From contig NC_019678.1 of the NCBI RefSeq assembly GCF_000316665.1, forward strand, positions 1,054,001-1,118,000: a stretch of DNA of 64,000 nucleotides. Reading direction: 5' to 3'. Under the pieces are notes generated by a model, which did not search any database, had not been told where the DNA came from, and saw only the letters and a program-made list of their open reading frames with translations. The DNA is from Rivularia sp. PCC 7116 (GTDB lineage: Bacteria; Cyanobacteriota; Cyanobacteriia; Cyanobacteriales; Nostocaceae). Position 1 is the stretch's first letter, and each line of letters begins with the position of its first letter. Positions 8,097 through 15,830 of the stretch are shown one piece after another. Both the position numbers and the translations under genes were made by a program.

Positions 8097-9200
8097 TTAC
8101 CTATTACCAATCCCCAGAGAGATTTGAGGATTTTTAATTTGAACTTGTGCTAACTCTTGATAAACAGCCAACGTTTCTTGATGCACTCGGTTAACATGCA
8201 AACGCTCTATATTTTGACTGGCTCTATTTTTCCAATCCTTCAAAGTAGTTGAATCATTAAGCAATTTTGCAAGGGTATCTGCTAAAGCCTGACTATCGTT
8301 TACCGGTACCAAAAGCCCAGCCTTGCCATAATCCAAAGCTTCGGGAATCCCATCAACATTAGTAGCAATAATTGCACAGCCTGCTTGACGTGCTTCAGAA
8401 ATTACTAACGGGCAGGGGTCGCGCAAAGAAGCTAAAATAAAAACATCACAAGAGTTTAAATAACGTTGCGGCTGCGGTTGATAACCTTCAAAATGAATGC
8501 GATTTGCAGTATTTAACTTTTTTGCTTGTGCCTCAAAAACTTCTTTGTCCGGGCCATTTCCTACAATATAAAGATGATACTGGGGAAATAAGTCAGCAAT
8601 TCTATCAAAAGCGTCAATCAAGTCAGCAATACCTTTACGTTGATACATCCCCGCCACAGTTACAATTGCTGGGTGCGGTAACTGCAAGTATTGCCCTTGC
8701 TCTTCTTCAGGCTTGCGGGGACTCCCTAAAGTTCCATTGCAGATAACCCGTAACTTTTGGGATGCCACGCCTTTGTTTGCCATACTTTGGGCAACAGCTT
8801 GGCTGACAGCAATTACCCGATCGGCTAAACCCATTAATATACTTTCGCGCTTAAATTCGTTATGTACCGTTGAAACTAAACCATAATTATTTATAACTTT
8901 TAAAAGACTCGCTAATACTATTCCTGTCATCATATGAGCATGAACGATATCTGGCTGAAAATCTGTGATAATCCTCCTATAAATCATTCCTGCTTTTAAA
9001 ATATTCAACGGTGTTCTTCTTTGATTTAGGTGATAATGCTTAACGCCATATTTGCTTAACAGTATGGAATATTCTCCACCATCAGAAGCCACAGCAACAT
9101 CGTGACCATTTTTAGCTTGCAAGCAAGCAATATCTACAGCAACATTGACAATGCCGTTACCTATTTCACGAACATCGTTTAAAACATGTAGGATTTTCAT
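8097..9200 (-). CDS. Glycosyltransferase family 4 (GT-B fold)
   Basis: The 367-residue GT-B enzyme probably transfers a sugar from a nucleotide-sugar donor to a cell-surface glycan. The N-terminal domain begins MKILHVLNDVREIGNGIVNV with the glycine-containing loop. The C-terminal domain starts near residue 175 (AIVTVAGMYQRKGIADLI) and contains the E-x7-E donor-binding motif region (CPLVISEARQAGCAIIATN, then GIPEALDYGKAGLLV). There is no transmembrane segment. The last residues (LGIGNR, stop) are encoded by GGTAATAGGTAAT-type repeat, so the natural C terminus may have been replaced. A second glycosyltransferase lies upstream on the same strand (9761-10786). Acceptor and product are unknown. 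Confidence 0.88.
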   Translation of the reverse strand: MKILHVLNDVREIGNGIVNVAVDIACLQAKNGHDVAVASDGGEYSILLSKYGVKHYHLNQRRTPLNILKAGMIYRRIITDFQPDIVHAHMMTGIVLASLLKVINNYGLVSTVHNEFKRESILMGLADRVIAVSQAVAQSMANKGVASQKLRVICNGTLGSPRKPEEEQGQYLQLPHPAIVTVAGMYQRKGIADLIDAFDRIADLFPQYHLYIVGNGPDKEVFEAQAKKLNTANRIHFEGYQPQPQRYLNSCDVFILASLRDPCPLVISEARQAGCAIIATNVDGIPEALDYGKAGLLVPVNDSQALADTLAKLLNDSTTLKDWKNRASQNIERLHVNRVHQETLAVYQELAQVQIKNPQISLGIGNR

Positions 9201-9760
9201 TAATATACAGCGAACTGGGAGTAAATATCTGAGATTATTTTAAGTGTATTTCTTTATATAGCAAATAATCATCTCAGAGATTTTACTAATACTTTAATAG
9301 TGAATATAGATACTTGTATGTTTTTTATTAAGATACAATACTGCTGGCATTCAGCAAACATCTGATTATATTGCCAAAATATTCGATTATTGAGCAAATA
9401 GAATCATACTTATGCTTAATTTTTATCCCTAGAAATGCTTTACTTCAACTTTATAAACTTAGGAAAATATATCTTTTAGCATATTTATATTTATACAAGG
9501 AAAAATCATGAATAAGCTGATATGCGATTAAACTATATAACTAAAGAGGATAAATACAAATAATCGTAGTATAGACCTCACAGACAGCTTGCGGTTTAAA
9601 AATAATCAGGTTGAGATAATTACTTAACATAGGGCTAAGGATTAAAATACTTTCTTGAATTCATTACCCATCCTTACAGATATCATAAATATTCCAGCTA
9701 AAGCGATACTAGATAGTCAAAAGCTTAATTAAAAACTGTTTCATCAATAATGATTCCCCG
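9201..9760. other. Intergenic region between the two glycosyltransferases
   Basis: 560 bp of AT-rich sequence with no convincing frame, RNA gene or strong terminator. The gap makes co-transcription of the two glycosyltransferases uncertain. Confidence 0.4.
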
Positions 9761-10786
9761 TCAGGAATAATTGTTGATTAAATAGTTATAAATAGCATCA
9801 AAGAAATTCAGTTTTTTTTTAACTGATTCAATCAAAACAATTTTTCGCAAATTAGGGCTGTCTAAAGTGCCACGACGCGCTAAAGCTGAAGCTAGTAGAA
9901 GCCTCCAAGCAGTTAAAGATAAAACAGAAGTATCTGCAAGCTTGAGGAAATTTTTTATCTTCTTCTGCTTGAGGGCAACTAAAGCCCAATGTAGTTTCAG
10001 GTAGCTTTTGATGTCATCAAAAGCTGGAATTTGAGAGCGGTGCTGTTCGTCAACCAAAGCATAAATCTTTTCCTTCATGGAAATATTCGTACTCAAACGT
10101 TTTTTGAGAAAGATTTTTTGGTCGTATCCTCCAGACCAAATTGTTCGATAAGCCAAGCATTCATTGATGAAGATAGCATCTCCAAACTGAGCAATGCGAA
10201 TCCAAGAATCAATATCATCGCAGCCACTCAATCTAATATCCCATCCACCACTTTTTAAGAAAGCTTCGCGAGTGCAAGCAACCTGAACCGGCGTACCAAA
10301 TGGTAGTCTTTCCAAAAGCATCCCGAAATGAATATCTGCTTGAGGAATATAAAAGGCTTTACCAGGACCTAAAGTTGGTGTACGTCTAACTTCGACCTCC
10401 AATTCATCCACTTGAGCCGCAACACAGGAGCAGATGACCGCATTCCCACAAAGCGCGATCGCCTTTTGCATTTCCTCAAGACAATTAGGAGCTAGATAAT
10501 CGTCATCATCTAAAAATTTAATCCACTCACCTTGAGCTAACGCGATCCCAGCATTTACCGTAGCAGCATGACCGGAATTAGAATTGTTACAAGTGTAAAC
10601 TAATCGCTGCTGTTGCTGTGCTGGTAGCTGTTTCCGAAAATTTTTTACATACTCACAAGTCCCATCAGAAGAACAATCATCAGCAACTATCACTTCGCAC
10701 TCAAGAGTTTGATTAAGGGCAGAATTAATTGCTCGTTTGAGTAAATCTAAACGGTTATAGGTTGCAATCACAACGCTAAATTTCAT
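9761..10786 (-). CDS. Glycosyltransferase family 2 (GT-A fold)
   Basis: The 341-residue inverting GT2-type enzyme has a canonical start (MKFSVVIATYNRLDLLKRAI), the nucleotide-binding Asp pair in VIVADDCSSDGT, and the metal-binding DXD region in WIKFLDDDDYLAPN. A later acidic stretch (GCDDIDSWIRIAQFG) fits the catalytic/acceptor region. The C-terminal ~90 residues are helical and basic, possibly membrane-associated, but no clear TM helix is seen. It probably works in exopolysaccharide or lipopolysaccharide synthesis together with the GT4 gene downstream; this is inferred from proximity only. Confidence 0.88.
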   Translation of the reverse strand: MKFSVVIATYNRLDLLKRAINSALNQTLECEVIVADDCSSDGTCEYVKNFRKQLPAQQQQRLVYTCNNSNSGHAATVNAGIALAQGEWIKFLDDDDYLAPNCLEEMQKAIALCGNAVICSCVAAQVDELEVEVRRTPTLGPGKAFYIPQADIHFGMLLERLPFGTPVQVACTREAFLKSGGWDIRLSGCDDIDSWIRIAQFGDAIFINECLAYRTIWSGGYDQKIFLKKRLSTNISMKEKIYALVDEQHRSQIPAFDDIKSYLKLHWALVALKQKKIKNFLKLADTSVLSLTAWRLLLASALARRGTLDSPNLRKIVLIESVKKKLNFFDAIYNYLINNYS

Positions 10787-11032
10787 ACACTTAATACTCT
10801 AAATACAGCCCCACGAACTACCGAACATAAAAATAAATTCTGCTTCATACATAAAAATCTTGCAATATCTCAAATAATGATTTTAAATTAGTGGACTAAA
10901 TCATCGATATTGATTTATTATTAGCGATCGTGAGATTTGAACACAACCCATAGCGATCGGCATCAAAATCGGCAGGTCGTTTCTTATCCCGAACTTTAAT
11001 ATCGGGCTTGCAAACAAAGTAGAGAATTTGAA

Positions 11033-11395
11033 ATGAACGTACAGCAAATAATCCGCGATATAGAATCGGAACAACTAAAAACCGACCTACCAGTAATTTA
11101 CGTGGGCGATACCGTAAGAGTTGGAGTCAAAATCAAAGAAGGCGAAAAGTTTCGCGTACAACCCTACGAAGGAGTTGTGATTTCTATGCGTAATGGTGGA
11201 ATTAACGAAACTATTACAGTTCGCAAAGTGTTTCAAGGTGTTGGTGTAGAAAGAGTTTTTCTTTTACATTCCCCCCGAATCGACAATATTAAAGTAATGC
11301 GTCGCGGTAAAGTACGCCGCGCTAAACTTTACTATCTCCGCAACCGCGTCGGTAAAGCTACCCGGATTCAGCAACGCTTTGACCGTTCTTTGTAA
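11033..11395 (+). CDS. rplS: 50S ribosomal protein L19
   Basis: L19 lies at the 30S-50S interface. At 120 residues the protein is full-length, with the family signatures near [39 protein letters not shown] and the C-terminal block [32 protein letters not shown]. It is followed by about 275 bp without a gene and then tRNA-Trp and the secE-nusG-ribosomal cluster, a common cyanobacterial neighbourhood. Two HIP1-like GCGATCG sites lie upstream in the presumed promoter region. Confidence 0.97.
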   Translation: MNVQQIIRDIESEQLKTDLPVIYVGDTVRVGVKIKEGEKFRVQPYEGVVISMRNGGINETITVRKVFQGVGVERVFLLHSPRIDNIKVMRRGKVRRAKLYYLRNRVGKATRIQQRFDRSL

Positions 11396-11671
11396 GGTTA
11401 CGAATTGTCCGCTCCCAATGAAACAGCATTTACCAAAAGCGGTGTCTTCTTATGTCCTCAGGGCAAGCTGCGAAGATAGCCAGTCAAGTTGGGGAAAAGA
11501 AATCTTTCCCCAAACTGAGCGGCATTCTAGGCTCGGAAGAAAGAAAAATCTCGATGCTAGCCCTGCCTTTTCGGCGACCGTTGGTAAATTTCCATAAAAA
11601 ATGGATCTTAAATGACATAATTGAGTTAAAATAAATTAAGACTGATTTAAACAAGTCATCAAAAAGCTTGT

Positions 11672-11744
11672 GCGCTCTTAGTTCAGTTGGTAGAACGCAG
11701 GTCTCCAAAACCTGATGTCGGGGGTTCGAGTCCTCCAGGGCGCG
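11672..11744 (+). tRNA. trnW: tRNA-Trp (CCA anticodon)
   Basis: A complete 73-nt cloverleaf. The acceptor stem is GCGCTCT (11672-11678) with AGGGCGC (11737-11743). The D arm is GTTC/GAAC. The anticodon stem CAGGT/ACCTG encloses loop CTCCAAA with anticodon CCA at 11705-11707, and the T arm contains GGTTCGAGTCC. The discriminator is G, and the 3' CCA is not encoded. The gene sits directly upstream of secE-nusG, a conserved bacterial arrangement. Confidence 0.97.
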
Positions 11745-11759
11745 CTCAAAAATAAAGTG

Positions 11760-11830
11760 CAGCCCGGAAGCTTTGCAGTAGTTACTGCAATGTCAGTAGT
11801 AACTGATAGTTTCGGGTTGATTTTATTTTT
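11760..11830 (+). terminator. Multi-hairpin rho-independent-type terminator after tRNA-Trp
   Basis: An outer stem (CAGCCCGGAA 11760-11769 with AGTTTCGGGTTG up to 11819) encloses two small hairpins, TTGCAGTA/TACTGCAA and TCAGT/ACTGA, and is followed by TTTTATTTTT (11821-11830). This fits termination of the tRNA transcript, or a structured leader before secE. Confidence 0.65.
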
Positions 11831-11945
11831 ATAGCAGCTTTATATATCTGAATTATAAATAATGCTCAAATTTAAAGCTGTTACTATTAATGGAGGGAAA
11901 CCTTCGGTGTAACAACAATGTAAGGATAGGGGAGAGGTTCATACC

Positions 11946-12170
11946 GTGGCCAAAAAAAACGAAGCACAAATGCAAGAATTAGATAGCGGGTTTAGTCTAG
12001 GCAACTTCTTTAAAGGAACTAGAGAAGAGTTTGAGAAAGTCGTTTGGCCAAGTCGAAAACAGCTCGTCAGTGAATCCGCAGCCGTGCTGTTGATGGTATC
12101 CCTTTCCGCTACAGTAATATTTTTTGTAGATAAATTCTTTGCTTGGGCAGCAACAGTGATATTCAAATGA
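11946..12170 (+). CDS. secE: Protein translocase subunit SecE
   Basis: SecE is the essential single-helix clamp subunit of the SecYEG channel. The 74-residue product has the short bacterial form: a charged N terminus, the conserved amphipathic segment GTREEFEKVVWPSRKQLVSES, and one TM helix (AAVLLMVSLSATVIFFVDKFF). Translation starts at GTG 11946, supported by an AGGGGAGAGG ribosome site about eight bases upstream. The stop overlaps the nusG start (ATGA), so the two are translationally coupled. Confidence 0.95.
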   Translation: MAKKNEAQMQELDSGFSLGNFFKGTREEFEKVVWPSRKQLVSESAAVLLMVSLSATVIFFVDKFFAWAATVIFK

Positions 12171-12808
12171 ATTCTGCAACAGACGAAGATCGTAATTCGC
12201 CGTTGCAGTCAGAGGAAACAGATGCACCATCAAATAATGGCGTTAAGTCATCTCGTTGGTATGCAGTACAAGTAGCCTCTGGCTGCGAGAAGCGTGTAAA
12301 AACAAACTTGGAGCAGCGTATTCAAACTTTTGATGTCGCTGATAAAATTATCCAAGTAGAAATTCCGCACACGCCAACAGTCAAGATTCGTAAAGATGGC
12401 AGTCGCTACAGTACAGAAGAAAAGGTATTTCCTGGCTATGTACTGGTAAAAATGCAAATGGAAGATGATATATGGCAGGTAGTGCGAAACACTCCCCATG
12501 TAATCAACTTCGTAGGCGCAGAACAAAAGCGAGGTACTGGTAGAGGTCGCGGTCATGTGAAACCGCTGCCACTTTCTCATAGTGAAGTAGAAAGAATCTT
12601 TAAGCAAGCTACCGAACAACAGGAAGTAGTCAAGGTTGACATGGCTACTGGTGATAAGATAGTCGTGCTTTCAGGTCCATTTAAAGATTTTGAAGGTGAA
12701 GTTATCGAAGTCAGTCCGGAAAGAAGCAAGCTTAAAGCATCGCTTTCGATTTTCGGAAGAGAAACGCCAGTAGAATTGGAATTTAATCAAGTAGAGAAAC
12801 AAAGCTAG
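12167..12808 (+). CDS. nusG: Transcription termination/antitermination protein NusG
   Basis: NusG binds RNA polymerase and links it to Rho or the ribosome. The 213-residue product has a low-complexity acidic N terminus (about 35 residues), the NGN domain (SSRWYAVQVASGCEKRVKTN, then KVFPGYVLVKMQMEDDIWQVV, TPHVINFVG) and a C-terminal KOW domain (GDKIVVLSGPFKDFEGEVIEV). The ATG at 12167 overlaps the secE stop by four bases and is preferred over an upstream TTG at 12143 that lies inside secE. It is followed six bases later by rplK. Confidence 0.96.
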   Translation: MNSATDEDRNSPLQSEETDAPSNNGVKSSRWYAVQVASGCEKRVKTNLEQRIQTFDVADKIIQVEIPHTPTVKIRKDGSRYSTEEKVFPGYVLVKMQMEDDIWQVVRNTPHVINFVGAEQKRGTGRGRGHVKPLPLSHSEVERIFKQATEQQEVVKVDMATGDKIVVLSGPFKDFEGEVIEVSPERSKLKASLSIFGRETPVELEFNQVEKQS

Positions 12809-12814
12809 TAAGCA

Positions 12815-13240
12815 ATGGCGAAGAAAGTAACAGCGATTATTAAACTGGCTCTGCAAGCAGGGAAAGCTAACCCAGCACCGCCAGTGGGACCTGCTTTAGG
12901 TCAGCACGGTGTTAACATCATGATGTTCTGTAAGGAGTACAACGCCAAAACAGCCGATAAAGCTGGAATGGTGATTCCTGTCGAAATTTCGGTTTTTGAA
13001 GACCGGAGTTTTACATTTATCTTAAAAACTCCTCCTGCGTCGGTGTTAATTACTAAAGCAGCCAAAATTGACAAAGGTTCGGCCGAACCACAAAAAGTTA
13101 AAGTTGGTTCCATAACAAAAGACCAATTGCGAGAAATCGCTGAAACAAAAATGCCCGATTTGAACGCCAACGATATTGAAGCGGCGATGAAAATTATTGC
13201 GGGTACCGCTCGCAATATGGGTGTGACGGTAAGTGACTAA
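12815..13240 (+). CDS. rplK: 50S ribosomal protein L11
   Basis: L11 forms the GTPase-associated stalk base with 23S rRNA. At 141 residues it is full-length, starting [20 protein letters not shown] with the [14 protein letters not shown] motif and the C-terminal RNA-binding domain ([40 protein letters not shown]). It begins six bases after nusG in the secE-nusG-rplK run. The usual tight spacing to rplA is broken by 195 bp of short repeats. Confidence 0.97.
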   Translation: MAKKVTAIIKLALQAGKANPAPPVGPALGQHGVNIMMFCKEYNAKTADKAGMVIPVEISVFEDRSFTFILKTPPASVLITKAAKIDKGSAEPQKVKVGSITKDQLREIAETKMPDLNANDIEAAMKIIAGTARNMGVTVSD

Positions 13241-13241
13241 T

Positions 13242-13390
13242 TCAGTTATGAGTTATGAGTTAGGAGTTATGAGTTATCAATTAACAACTAACAACTATCA
13301 CGGATTAAATGGATTTCACTGATTTCACTGATTGAGCGATCGCTAACTAATAGCAACTAACCACTAACCGCTAACAACTAATAGAAATTT
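13242..13390. repeat. Short repeats separating rplK from rplA
   Basis: GAGTTATGAGTTAGGA-type repeats are followed by CAACTAACAACT-type repeats, two TTTCACTGA units, a HIP1 octamer and further ACTAACCACTAACCG repeats. The units match intergenic repeats elsewhere (26409-26506, 53107-53205, 54895-54928). They enlarge the rplK-rplA gap within an otherwise compact operon. Confidence 0.75.
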
Positions 13391-13435
13391 ATTGGGGGAG
13401 AGAATGAATCTCGCTAATTACCCCTGGAGTAAAAA

Positions 13436-14146
13436 ATGGCAAAAAATAAATTATCGCGTCGCATGAAGACGCTGCTTGAGAAAGTCGAAGATAAAGACTA
13501 CGAACCGATAGAAGCATTGAGTTTGCTCAAGGAGACAGCAACAGCAAAATTTCCCGAAGCTGCTGAAGCGCATATTCGTTTGGGAATCGATCCCAAGTAT
13601 ACAGACCAGCAGTTGCGGACAACGGTAGTACTGCCAAAAGGAACCGGACAAACTATTAGAGTGGCAGTAATTGCACGGGGTGAGAAAGTTGCAGAAGCGA
13701 CAAATGCCGGTGCTGATGTAGTAGGTTCGGAAGAATTAATTACCGAAATTCAGCAAGGAAGAATGGATTTCGACAAGTTGATTGCGACTCCCGACGTAAT
13801 GCCACAGGTAGCAAAACTTGGTAAATTATTAGGTCCTCGTGGTTTGATGCCGTCTCCTAAAGGTGGAACCGTAACAACCGACTTAGCCGCAGCAATTGAA
13901 GAATTTAAAGCTGGTAAATTAGAATTCCGAGCCGACCGTACTGGCATTGTTCATGTTATGTTTGGTAAGGTTTCTTTCACTCCAGAAGATTTATTAGTAA
14001 ATTTGAAGGCGTTACAGGAAAGCATTGACCGTAACCGTCCTTCGGGAGCAAAAGGTCGCTACTGGCGTACTGTTTACGTATCCGCCACGATGGGGCCATC
14101 AATTCGGGTTGATACCAACGCTTTACGCGATATTAAGATGGCTTAA
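13436..14146 (+). CDS. rplA: 50S ribosomal protein L1
   Basis: L1 builds the mobile L1 stalk that helps release deacylated tRNA, and in many bacteria it represses its own operon. The 236-residue product is full-length, with landmarks [38 protein letters not shown] and [18 protein letters not shown] purine-rich tract (GGGGGAGAGAATG) lies upstream, but the base just before the ATG is an A-rich run, so the ribosome site is only moderate. It is followed by 446 bp that contain the L10 leader. Confidence 0.97.
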   Translation: MAKNKLSRRMKTLLEKVEDKDYEPIEALSLLKETATAKFPEAAEAHIRLGIDPKYTDQQLRTTVVLPKGTGQTIRVAVIARGEKVAEATNAGADVVGSEELITEIQQGRMDFDKLIATPDVMPQVAKLGKLLGPRGLMPSPKGGTVTTDLAAAIEEFKAGKLEFRADRTGIVHVMFGKVSFTPEDLLVNLKALQESIDRNRPSGAKGRYWRTVYVSATMGPSIRVDTNALRDIKMA

Positions 14147-14261
14147 GCCATTTAACAGCAACTCGAAAAAATAATAGTTGACTTTAACTCATTTTGAGTT
14201 ATGATTTGTGAGTTATGAATTTTAGTGAAGTGGTGAATTTAATTTGCTGCTACACAATTAA

Positions 14262-14279
14262 AGTCCGGCGAGTCGGACT
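14262..14279 (+). repeat. Small hairpin repeat after rplA
   Basis: AGTCCG/CGGACT separated by GCGAGT forms a compact palindrome about 115 bp after the rplA stop. Palindromes of this kind are common intergenic repeats in cyanobacteria. There is no T-run, so a terminator role is doubtful. Confidence 0.45.
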
Positions 14280-14350
14280 AACTAGGATAGGAATTTATTT
14301 TAATTCCAGAATAATCCTTTAATTCTTAACTCTTAACTGAATAATTAACA

Positions 14351-14556
14351 GCCAGAGACAGCAGGTGTTTTAATAAAAGCTTAATTTCCTGCCTAGGTTT
14401 ACTCATCATTTGCTTTGCTTTTTCACCTCCAGTAGTGAGATGACAGACGGCAAAAGAGATTTATTTGTAAAAGCGTAGAGAAACGTTTTTGTAGATATCA
14501 AAACCTAGATAAATCTTGGATAAACCCTGGCTTTTACAGTCAGGGTTTTGTTGTTT
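14351..14556 (+). promoter_or_regulatory. Ribosomal protein L10 leader (autoregulatory RNA)
   Basis: Upstream of rplJ lies an L10-leader-like sequence: GCCAGAGACAGCAGGTG (14351-14367) pairs with the CCTGCCTAGGT element near 14388-14398. A second structured section follows and then a terminator-like hairpin at 14523-14547. In characterised bacteria the L10-(L12)4 complex binds this kink-turn-containing RNA to repress rplJL. Position directly before rplJ and the motif pair support the call; a covariance-model search was not possible. Confidence 0.75.
14523..14556 (+). terminator. Attenuator hairpin before rplJ
   Basis: AACCCTG (14523-14529) pairs with CAGGGTT (14541-14547), followed by TTGTTGTTTT. 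A rho-independent hairpin between the L10 leader and rplJ suggests premature termination as the regulatory output rather than only translational repression. Confidence 0.7.
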
Positions 14557-14592
14557 TAAAGGTCGATAAAAACGGAAAGGAGGTGATATGAG

Positions 14593-15171
14593 ATGGGTAG
14601 AACCCTAGCGAATAAAAAAGAGATAGTCGCCGATCTCAAAGAACTTTTAAATAAATCTTCCTTAGCGATAGTAATTGACTATGAAGGTTTAAGCGTATCG
14701 CAAATTACCGATTTGCGTAATAAAATGCGTCCTACTGGTACGGTTTGTAAAAGAACCAAAAATACCTTGATGCGTATTGCTGTTGAGGAAGATACTCAAT
14801 GGCAGCCAATGACGCAGTATCTTCAGGATTCTTCTGTCTTCTTGCTGGTTGAAGAAGAATTAAAAGACGCTATTAAGGCTTACGAAGATTTCCAGAAAGC
14901 CACCAAGAAAACAAAAATCCGTGGTGGAGTGCTTGAAGGGCAGGCATTAACTGTAGATGAAGTTAAAGCACTTAAGGAATTGCCTTCCAAGCAAGAGCTT
15001 ATGGCTCGCATTGCTGGTGGTATAAATGCAGTTGCCACCAGATTGGCAGTAGGAGTCAACCAAGTACCTACAAAATTGGCAACTGGTATCAACGAAGTAC
15101 CAAATTCTTTGGCACGCGCTCTTCAAGCAGTATCCCAGAAAGAAGATGGTGGAGATTCTGGGGATTCCTAG
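14593..15171 (+). CDS. rplJ: 50S ribosomal protein L10
   Basis: L10 anchors L7/L12 dimers to the ribosomal stalk. The product is 192 residues with an N-terminal rRNA-binding domain (MGRTLANKKEIVADLKELLN, then IVIDYEGLSVSQITDLRNKM), the conserved RTKNTLMRIAVE segment, and a C-terminal L12-binding helix rich in Val/Ala repeats (INAVATRLAVGVNQVPTKLA). The start ATG 14593 follows a near-perfect AAGGAGGTGAT ribosome site; an ATG five bases upstream is out of frame. The C-terminal helix shows an internal near-repeat of about 11 residues, as expected for binding several L12 dimers. Confidence 0.97.
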   Translation: MGRTLANKKEIVADLKELLNKSSLAIVIDYEGLSVSQITDLRNKMRPTGTVCKRTKNTLMRIAVEEDTQWQPMTQYLQDSSVFLLVEEELKDAIKAYEDFQKATKKTKIRGGVLEGQALTVDEVKALKELPSKQELMARIAGGINAVATRLAVGVNQVPTKLATGINEVPNSLARALQAVSQKEDGGDSGDS

Positions 15172-15263
15172 AATTTTGGGTTTGTAGTAAAGGCTGAAGC
15201 CCTGACTACGAATCGAAATAAGAAAATAACAATTACAACAACAGTAACAACAGGAGTAGAATT

Positions 15264-15671
15264 ATGTCTGCAAAAACTGATGAAATCATGGAAAGCTTGA
15301 AGACTTTGAGCTTGCTTGAAGCTTCCGAATTGGTTAAGCAAATTGAAGAAGTATTTCAGGTAGATGCTTCCGCTTCTGGTGGTGGTGGCATGGTGATGAT
15401 GCCTGGAATGATGCCTGGAGCCGCTGGTGGTGCTGCTGCTGAGCCTGAAGAAGAGAAGACTGAATTTGACGTAGTACTTGAAGACGTACCTGCTGATAAG
15501 AAGATTGCGATTCTTAAGGTTGTACGCGGTATCACCGGTTTAGGTTTGAAAGAAGCAAAAGAAATGGTAGAATCTGCGCCTAAAGCAATCAAAGAAGCTA
15601 TGGCTAAAGAAGCCGCTGAAGATGCTAAGAAGCAGCTTGAAGAAGCTGGTGCAAAAGTATCTGTTAAATAA
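15264..15671 (+). CDS. rplL: 50S ribosomal protein L7/L12
   Basis: This is the multi-copy stalk protein that recruits translation factors. The 135-residue product has the N-terminal dimerisation domain ([20 protein letters not shown]), a flexible Gly/Met/Ala-rich hinge (residues ~37-60) and the C-terminal factor-binding domain ([39 protein letters not shown]). It lies 92 bp after rplJ and is the last gene of the block, followed by a strong terminator. Confidence 0.97.
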   Translation: MSAKTDEIMESLKTLSLLEASELVKQIEEVFQVDASASGGGGMVMMPGMMPGAAGGAAAEPEEEKTEFDVVLEDVPADKKIAILKVVRGITGLGLKEAKEMVESAPKAIKEAMAKEAAEDAKKQLEEAGAKVSVK

Positions 15672-15725
15672 TATTAACTGGATATTGTCTGGTTCCCAGT
15701 CTCTGGCTGGGAAACCATATCTCAG

Positions 15726-15765
15726 GGCTGCTGCCTACACTATAGAAAGAAGGCAGAGCCTTTTT
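15726..15765 (+). terminator. Rho-independent terminator of the ribosomal operon
   Basis: GGCT-(G)-CTGCCT (15726-15736) pairs with AGGCAG-AGCC (15751-15760), followed by TTTTT. Just before it, CCCAG/CTGGG forms another hairpin (around 15696-15710). Position 55 bp after rplL fits the end of the operon. Confidence 0.8.
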
Positions 15766-15830
15766 AAATGCATTACAAGGTAGAACCTTGTAACGAGATT
15801 TCGTGAAATTCTTCCCATTTCCAATTCACA

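Noticed and set aside
11396-11671. Overlapping 60-74-residue frames between rplS and tRNA-Trp
   Set aside because: Three frames overlap each other on both strands, none has a ribosome site or family signature.
12143-12166. TTG start for nusG inside secE
   Set aside because: ATG 12167 overlaps the secE stop as ATGA, the usual coupled arrangement, and family-like sequence does not need the extra residues.
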